64,000 nt of DNA from DATCYX01 sp963714425 (GTDB lineage: Bacteria; Chloroflexota; Anaerolineae; Anaerolineales; UBA4823), in the NCBI GenBank assembly GCA_963714425.1, contig CAVQOI010000003.1:1-64000 (forward strand). Reading direction: 5' to 3'. Made by a program: the position numbers and the translations under genes. How positions within the stretch are numbered: position 1 is the stretch's first letter; the number at the start of each line of letters is the position of its first letter. This document shows positions 58,765 to 64,000 of this stretch, one piece after another. Below the pieces are notes generated by a model. That model was not told where the DNA came from and searched no databases. It worked only from the letters and a program-made list of their open reading frames with translations.

Positions 58765-58861
58765 CAGGTAGCATCATGATTATCCCTTGTGCCCTCTTGC
58801 ATAAATTATTGGCGCCAGACCGCCCGGCGATAATACAGCGGTTGAGCAGCCCATCGCCTGT

Positions 58862-59941
58862 TCACGCCGTAGAAATCTTCTCCTGGTTCAGGATCAGCAC
58901 CGCCTCACGCGAGCAGGTGATCTGAACCTTATCCCCTATTCTGGGAAGTTCCAGGTATGGATTATTAAACGTGTCCATGTGGAAGGTCGCATTACCAAAG
59001 CTTACCTGGATGCGCACAATCGAGCCCAAGAAAGTGATGTTTTCTATGGTGCATTCGATCAGGTTAGCCTTCTTGCCTTCCGATGCAAAGCTCAGCCGCT
59101 CAGGGCGGATTGCGATCATCACCCGGCTGCCAGCCTGGCGGTCAGCCAGGTTTCCTGCCGTCTGAAGGTTTTGTCCTTCGATGCGCAGCAAACTGCCGGC
59201 TGGATCGGTCACCTCAGCAGATACGGCATTCAACGTGCCAACGAACTGGGCGACGAATTCTGTCTTGGGGAAGTTATAGATCTCAAAGGGAGGTCCCACC
59301 TGTTCCATGCGTCCGGCGTTCATCACCACCACGCGGTCGGAGAGCGACAGGGCTTCCTCCTGATCGTGGGTGACGTAAATGGCAGTAATGCCCAGCTTCT
59401 GCTGGATGGCACGGATCTCAGAGCGCAGCGAGACGCGGATCTTGGCGTCCAGGGCAGAGAGAGGCTCGTCGAGTAAGAGAACCTCGGGGCTGAGCGCCAG
59501 GGCGCGTGCCAGGGCAACCCGCTGCTGCTGCCCGCCGGAGAGCTGGTGGGGATAGCGCTTGCCGAAACCGCCCATGGCAATCAAGTCCAGCATCTCGTCT
59601 ACACGTTTCTTGATTTCCTCCGGCGTTTTCTTGGCGATCTTGAGGCCGAAGCCGATGTTGCCCCCTACCGTCATGTTGGGGAACAGGGCATATGCCTGGA
59701 AGACCATCCCCACATCGCGCTGGTTGGGGGGTCTGTCAGTAATATTTTCCCCGTCCATAATGATCGTGCCGGCGGTGGGCGCCTCGAAGCCACCCACCAT
59801 GCGCAAAGTGGTGGTCTTGCCGCAGCCACTGGGACCAAGGAAGGAAACCAGCTCGCCTTTTTGAATATCCAGGTTGAAATCCAGCACGGCTTCAGTCTTG
59901 CCGAATGTCTTGTTGAGATTGTGCAGTTCTAAGAATGCCAT
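58862..59941 (-). CDS. ABC transporter ATPase, PotA/UgpC/FbpC type
   Basis: The 359-residue product has Walker A FLGPSGCGKTTTLRM, Q-loop VFQAYALFPNMTV, signature QLSGGQQQRVALARALA, Walker B VLLLDEPLSALD and H-loop IYVTHDQEEAL, then a TOBE/OB domain (IAIRPERLSFASEGKKANLI). This type serves spermidine/putrescine, iron, sulfate, glycerol-phosphate or 2-aminoethylphosphonate importers. Permease genes precede it by 15 bases. Confidence 0.94.
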   Translation of the reverse strand: MAFLELHNLNKTFGKTEAVLDFNLDIQKGELVSFLGPSGCGKTTTLRMVGGFEAPTAGTIIMDGENITDRPPNQRDVGMVFQAYALFPNMTVGGNIGFGLKIAKKTPEEIKKRVDEMLDLIAMGGFGKRYPHQLSGGQQQRVALARALALSPEVLLLDEPLSALDAKIRVSLRSEIRAIQQKLGITAIYVTHDQEEALSLSDRVVVMNAGRMEQVGPPFEIYNFPKTEFVAQFVGTLNAVSAEVTDPAGSLLRIEGQNLQTAGNLADRQAGSRVMIAIRPERLSFASEGKKANLIECTIENITFLGSIVRIQVSFGNATFHMDTFNNPYLELPRIGDKVQITCSREAVLILNQEKISTA

Positions 59942-59956
59942 AATGACCTCTGTTTG

Positions 59957-60745
59957 TTAGTGAGCTCCAGCCACTTGCTGGCCAGGAGCGCCGCGCCCGA
60001 TCCACTGCAGGATGCCGATCGAAATCCAGGTCATCATAAAACTGATGACTGACAATGCCTGGGGTACGTAGGCGCGCATGGAGCCCATCTCCTCGATATA
60101 TGGGCCGAAGGCGGGCCACGCCAGCAGAGAAGCGAAGGTAAATTCGCCCATGACAATGGCAAAGGTAAGGAAGACCCCACTCAAGATCGCCACGCGCAGG
60201 TTGGGGAAGATCACTTGAAAGAGGATGATCCGCCAGCCGGCGCCCAGGCTAAGGGCTGCCTCGGTCAGCGTGCGCACATCGATGGCGCGCAGCCCGGTAT
60301 CGACTGCCCGGAACATATAGGGCAGTGATAGGACGACGTATCCCGCGATCAATAAGGTCGGGCTGCCGATCAAGAGAATGGGTGGCCTCCCGTAAAGCTT
60401 GATCATGCCGAATGTAAGCACCACTGCTGGCACCACGAAGGGCATCAGCGTGACGAACTCCACCACCGGTCGCAGCCGCGGCATGCGCCAGTGCACCCAA
60501 TAGGCGGTGGGCACCACTAACAGTGAGCTGATAACGATGGTGGTGATGGCCCACATCAACGAGTAACCGAAGTTTTGATAGAACTTCGGATCGCTGAAGG
60601 CGACGCGATACGCCTCAAAGGTATACCGGTCTTTAATCATGGTCAGGCTGAAAATGAAGGTGGATACGAGCGGCAGGAAGAAATAAATGATCCCAATGAT
60701 GAAGATGATCCAGGCCCAAATATTGGTTCGCTTCATCGCAACCAC
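59957..60745 (-). CDS. ABC transporter permease, PotC-like
   Basis: The 262-residue protein has six hydrophobic helices and the cytoplasmic EAA loop LTEAALSLGAGWRIILFQVI (EAAxxLGAxxxxxFxxVxxP). It forms the membrane channel with the other permease, whose gene overlaps its start by 13 bases. Confidence 0.92.
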   Translation of the reverse strand: MVAMKRTNIWAWIIFIIGIIYFFLPLVSTFIFSLTMIKDRYTFEAYRVAFSDPKFYQNFGYSLMWAITTIVISSLLVVPTAYWVHWRMPRLRPVVEFVTLMPFVVPAVVLTFGMIKLYGRPPILLIGSPTLLIAGYVVLSLPYMFRAVDTGLRAIDVRTLTEAALSLGAGWRIILFQVIFPNLRVAILSGVFLTFAIVMGEFTFASLLAWPAFGPYIEEMGSMRAYVPQALSVISFMMTWISIGILQWIGRGAPGQQVAGAH

Positions 60746-61644
60746 CTCGCGGCTCTGCGCTGTAACACGGTGTAACCCAGCATACTGGAAGACATGATGA
60801 CGATCATGCCTAATGCCAGGGCGTTGCCCAGCCCCGGATTATAGAGCACATCCCCCTGGATTTGGGCGCCGATCAAGATCGTGACCAGGTTTATGAAGCT
60901 GCCCGAGAAGGCGTAGGCAGTGGCGTAGGCGCCGAAGGCGTTTCCGAACAGCAGGATGGATGTGCCCAGAAGGGATGGCAGCAAGATGGGCAAGGCGATA
61001 TAGCGCCAGTAATGGTATGAGGAGCCGCCCAGGTTTTCACAGGCTTCCTTCCACTCTCTACGCAGGCCGTCCAGCGCGGGAGCCATGATCAGCACCATGA
61101 GGGGGAATTGGAAGTACATGTAGACGATGCTCAACCCTACCATGTTGTAGATGCTGAAGCCCATCTGGCGCAGGTCCAGGTTGAAGATCAACTCAATCGT
61201 GCGCGTAACCAGGCCGGCGTTGCCCATGGTGGCTACGAAAGCAAAAGCCAGGGGCACGCCCGCGAAGTTGGAAGCCACGCCCGAGAAAGTTAATAAGAAT
61301 GTCCGCAGGTTGCTGGGCAGTCCACCCAGGACGACGGCGTAAGCCAGCAAGAAGCCGAAAAGTGCTCCACCCGTGGCGGTGATGGCGCTGATGGACAGGC
61401 TGGTCTTATAGGCGTTGATGATGTCCCTGACGGTGAACAGGGCGATGATATTTTCGAATGTAAAATCACCCGCACGAGTCTGGAAACTGCGGAGGAAAAT
61501 CGATACCGAAGGCAAGAAGAGGAAAAGAATGGCAAACAAAAAGAAAGGAGCCACTCCCAGCCAGCCCCAGTTGACCGTTCGGGTTGGGGGACGCGCTTTT
61601 GGCGCGTCCCCGTTGCTCTTGGATTGTCTGGTTATACCGGTCAC
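60733..61644 (-). CDS. ABC transporter permease, PotB-like
   Basis: The 303-residue protein has six hydrophobic helices after a cytoplasmic head and the EAA-type loop WKEACENLGGSSYHYWRYIA. FSGVASNFAGVPLAFAFVAT and FPLMVLIMAPALDGLRREWK are typical of this group. It starts 18 bases after the binding-protein gene. Confidence 0.92.
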   Translation of the reverse strand: MTGITRQSKSNGDAPKARPPTRTVNWGWLGVAPFFLFAILFLFLPSVSIFLRSFQTRAGDFTFENIIALFTVRDIINAYKTSLSISAITATGGALFGFLLAYAVVLGGLPSNLRTFLLTFSGVASNFAGVPLAFAFVATMGNAGLVTRTIELIFNLDLRQMGFSIYNMVGLSIVYMYFQFPLMVLIMAPALDGLRREWKEACENLGGSSYHYWRYIALPILLPSLLGTSILLFGNAFGAYATAYAFSGSFINLVTILIGAQIQGDVLYNPGLGNALALGMIVIMSSSMLGYTVLQRRAARWLR

Positions 61645-61662
61645 GATAGGCGCCTCCGGTTC

Positions 61663-62822
61663 TTATTCGCCGTAAACGACCTTGCGCCAGTTGTCGGTAA
61701 TGTACTTGTTAGCGACCTGGAGCTGGTCAACAGTCAGGAAAGTTGCCTTCTCGTAAGCTTCGGCAGGTGGCAGCTTGTCCAGCATCTCTTGCGGGACGAC
61801 GCCGCGCTTGACCATATCGTTGAAGCGGATCGGGTGGGCGTAACCCTTAAGGTACAGGTTCTGACCTTCATCGCTCATGACGAACTCCCACCACAGTCGG
61901 GCTGCGTAGGGGTGCGGGGCGTAGGCGCTGATGCCGCCGGCGTAGGGGCCAGCGACCACGCCGCTGTTCGGCACGATGATCTCGAGATCGGGGTTGCCCG
62001 CCAGGGCGTCCCGGTTAGCCAGGGCTAGGTAATCCCATTCCATGGTGACTAACGTCTCGCGGGCGGCAATGCGTCCCTGGTCGGAGATTACCGGGATGAA
62101 GTTGCCGGAGTCGACCATCTCTTTCCAGAACTGCAGGCCAGCCTCTGGCGCTTTTTCAATGTCCCCCCCGGTGCGGGCAAGCCCGGATGCCATAACGGTC
62201 TGAACCGATTGGTTGGACTTGAGCACGTCGCCAGCCATGGCGACCTTGCCTTTGAACTCAGGCTTGAGCAGGTCTTCCCAGTCTTTCGGGGAGTCGACAA
62301 TGTCGGGCTTTACCACCTCGAAGACTAGCACGCCGTAGTACTCAGCCCACCAGAAACCATCCGGATTCTTCATCTCGATGGTATCCCAGGTCGGCAACCT
62401 TGTACTTGGCGAGCAAGCCATCGGTCATGGCAGTCTGCGGTGTGACCTACACCAATGTCGATCACATCCGGAGCCTGCGGGCCTTTGCTATCCTTGTTGG
62501 CGCGGATGGCTTCCAGCTCGTCTGCTGAACCGGCATCTGGGTTCAGCTCGTTGATTGTCAGTCCGTACTTGGTCTTGAAGGTCTCGATAATCTCGCCGTA
62601 GTTAGCCCAGTCGTGCGGCAGGGCGATGGTGGTCAGCTGGCCTTCGCTCTTGGCTGCTGCGATCAGCTCCTCAAGTGGGATGCTGTTGCCGCTGGTCAGG
62701 TCGGGCAGTGCCGCCCCTTCGGGTGCAGCAGGTCCGCCGCAAGCGGCGAGAAGCGATGCGCCACCGGCAAGGGCGCCCATTTTCAAGAACTGGCGTCGGC
62801 TGAGTTGTGAGTCCTGAGACAT
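61663..62822 (-). CDS. ABC transporter solute-binding lipoprotein, two apparent frameshifts
   Basis: The product starts MSQDSQLSRRQFLKMGALAG with a twin-arginine signal (SRRQFLK) and a lipobox (SLLAAC). A type 2 periplasmic binding fold follows (LTTIALPHDWANYGEIIETF, PQAPDVIDIGVGHT). Near 62435 and 62395 two single-base shifts interrupt the frame. Between them the third frame reads AMTDGLLAKYKVAD, then TWDTIEMKNPDGFWWAEYYG, DWEDLLKPEFKGKVAM and so on to KYITDNWRKVVYGE. Joined length about 386 residues, normal for PotD/PhnS-like or iron-type binding proteins. AGGAGG precedes the ATG. The 264 bases upstream (62823-63086) hold its promoter region and a hairpin. Confidence 0.88.
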
Positions 62823-63035
62823 CTAATCCTCCTTCACTGGATTTTAAAGATAGTGTAGCTTGCTAAACGCTATTCTGGTACATCAGCTTTGTATATGCTC
62901 GAGACACCTCCTGAAGGGCTTGCAATCTTTACAAGAAGCGCGCAGTAGGGGGAGCGCGCTCACCGATCATTGTAGCATTGTTAGGGGTCAGCGTCAATTT
63001 ATTCTGGTGTGTCGTTTTCGTGGGCTTGACACCTG

Positions 63036-63064
63036 GTGGTTCAGCTTTTCAACAGCTGAACCAC
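63036..63064. repeat. Hairpin downstream of the APC permease gene
   Basis: GTGGTTCAGC, loop of 9, GCTGAACCAC. It lies 22 bases after the permease stop on the minus strand and could end that transcript, although no T-run follows. Confidence 0.45.
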
Positions 63065-63086
63065 TAGAATGCTTGAGCCACAGTCA

Positions 63087-64000
63087 CTACTCGACCGGAA
63101 TTTCCTTGTACACTTTGTCCACATCGATGCCCTGGCGGCGACGGTAGGCGTTGAAGCCGAAGTAAATCGCCGCAGCCAGCCCGTAGTTGATCAGCATGAA
63201 GACCATTGAGCTCAAGTTGCTCCAGCCGATGGCGTAGTAGGCGAAATCGAAGGGCGCTACATGGGGATCCCAGAACCACTCGATCAGCAGCCAGTCCAGG
63301 AAGCCCAGGAACACCAGCCCGGCCAGGGTGATCAGCGGCATCGCAGCGCCGGAGGCGACCTTGCTGCCTACAACGTACAGGATCCACACCAGCATCACTG
63401 CGTTGAAAGCTGTAAGCGCAGCGACCAGGATCACGATCAGCCAGGTGAGTGGGGTAGCCAGCTCAGTCCCAGGCAGGCCGCTCATCACGGAGATGGCATA
63501 GCTGACGGAAGTGTAGATGAGATAAGCCGCCGCCACCGCAAAAACTGCGGTCATCAGCCATCCCAGCCAGGATGGCACTTTGTAGCGGGCGATGGGCGAG
63601 CCCTCGAAGACCTCCTTCTGCCGCCAGGGCAGGATGGTTGCCGCCACCGTGGTACCCAAGAAGGTGACCGCGATCACAAGGGTGGCGTCCAGCACCAATG
63701 TCTGGAAGTTGAAGATATTGAAGGCATACAGGATGGATACAATTATCGATGGGATCACCATCAGCAGCAGGGCGTTGACAGGTGTGCGCGTGCGAGGCTC
63801 TACCGCTGAAGCCCACTCAGGCAGCATGCGGTCGAAGGCTGCAGCAAAGATCACTCGCGTGGAGCTCAAGAACACCGTGCCCGACCAGCCGAACCACCAC
63901 AGGCTCATCAGCAGGATAACGATAAATTGCAGCACGGGGCTCTTGGTCATGAAAGCGGCGAAGAGCACCGGGTAGGGCCAGAAGGGCAGGGGAGGCGCCT
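63087..64000 (-). CDS. APC-family amino acid permease, C-terminal part (cut by window end)
   Basis: The frame is open to the window edge. The visible 304 residues contain about seven hydrophobic helices (ILLMSLWWFGWSGTVFLSST, VIFAAAFDRMLPEWASAVEP, LLLMVIPSIIVSILYAFNIF, TLVIAVTFLGTTVAATILPW) and the cytoplasmic RVIFAAAFDRMLPEW...RTRTP(V)NALLL pattern of the amino acid-polyamine-organocation superfamily. The N-terminal half lies outside the window. Substrate not inferable. Confidence 0.85.
   Translation of the reverse strand, partial: APPLPFWPYPVLFAAFMTKSPVLQFIVILLMSLWWFGWSGTVFLSSTRVIFAAAFDRMLPEWASAVEPRTRTPVNALLLMVIPSIIVSILYAFNIFNFQTLVLDATLVIAVTFLGTTVAATILPWRQKEVFEGSPIARYKVPSWLGWLMTAVFAVAAAYLIYTSVSYAISVMSGLPGTELATPLTWLIVILVAALTAFNAVMLVWILYVVGSKVASGAAMPLITLAGLVFLGFLDWLLIEWFWDPHVAPFDFAYYAIGWSNLSSMVFMLINYGLAAAIYFGFNAYRRRQGIDVDKVYKEIPVE

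Overview
Organism. The window looks like a chromosomal piece of a Chloroflexota bacterium, most likely class Anaerolineae. This is inferred from a moderately GC-rich sequence, a yqeY-yqfF-ybeY-dgkA block, MtaB, a ClpC/RadA pair, many GT87-like, DUF2807, baeRF and HhH/coiled-coil membrane proteins, and long intergenic hairpins. No rRNA gene is present to settle it. There is one tRNA gene, tRNA-Pro(UGG), and I saw no CRISPR array.

Layout. 1-7.9 kb: a type I restriction-modification locus on the minus strand (hsdR, hsdS, an unknown fragment, an AlbA_2-domain gene, hsdM). hsdR is intact; almost everything below 5.1 kb carries single-base frameshifts. 8-9.4 kb: a DUF4096-like orphan gene and a 'GNTNALKHG' gene among REP-type hairpins and a direct repeat. 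9.5-14.5 kb: endonuclease IV-like protein, dgkA, ybeY, yqfF, yqeY and a DUF1801 protein, all minus. 14.8-19.9 kb: a plus-strand cassette of a HutC-type regulator, an FLVCR-like transporter, a strong sphingosine-1-phosphate lyase homologue and an FGGY kinase, closed by a hairpin terminator. It is followed by a HAL-type MIO ammonia-lyase. 22-24.5 kb: HIT protein, mtaB, a lipoprotein. 24.8-28.8 kb: clpC and radA, each with one apparent frameshift. 28.8-41.1 kb: assorted membrane, envelope and secondary-metabolism genes, including a flavin-dependent halogenase-like enzyme, a GT87-like glycosyltransferase, a metallophosphatase, a serine beta-lactamase-like protein, and a PucC-like transporter with an HTH regulator. 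41.3-43.9 kb: a RAYT transposase (REP-associated tyrosine transposase) between two GTAG-headed REPs, plus a deleted second copy and a small duplication. 44-46.7 kb: tRNA-Pro, methyltransferase, Hsp20, rhomboid. 46.8-49.4 kb: three consecutive genes for single-pass membrane coiled-coil proteins, ended by a strong terminator. 49.5-56.2 kb: baeRF protein, HtrA-like protease, DnaJ, and a two-gene signalling unit whose receiver domains both lack the phospho-acceptor Asp. 56.2-62.8 kb: one minus-strand operon of ABC importer, phosphodiesterase, PiT phosphate permease and a PhoU-like DUF47 protein. The window ends inside an APC-family permease.

How it fits together. Two units stand out as functional systems. 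The S1P-lyase cassette suggests uptake and cleavage of a phosphorylated amino alcohol. The seven-gene 56-63 kb operon suggests import of an organophosphorus compound, its hydrolysis in the cytoplasm, and phosphate handling. The HhH/coiled-coil membrane trio is a third, entirely undefined, unit.

Data quality. Single-base frameshifts interrupt genes that are normally essential or strongly conserved (clpC, radA) and cluster densely below 5.1 kb. Many of them may be sequencing or assembly errors rather than biology; raw-read mapping would decide.
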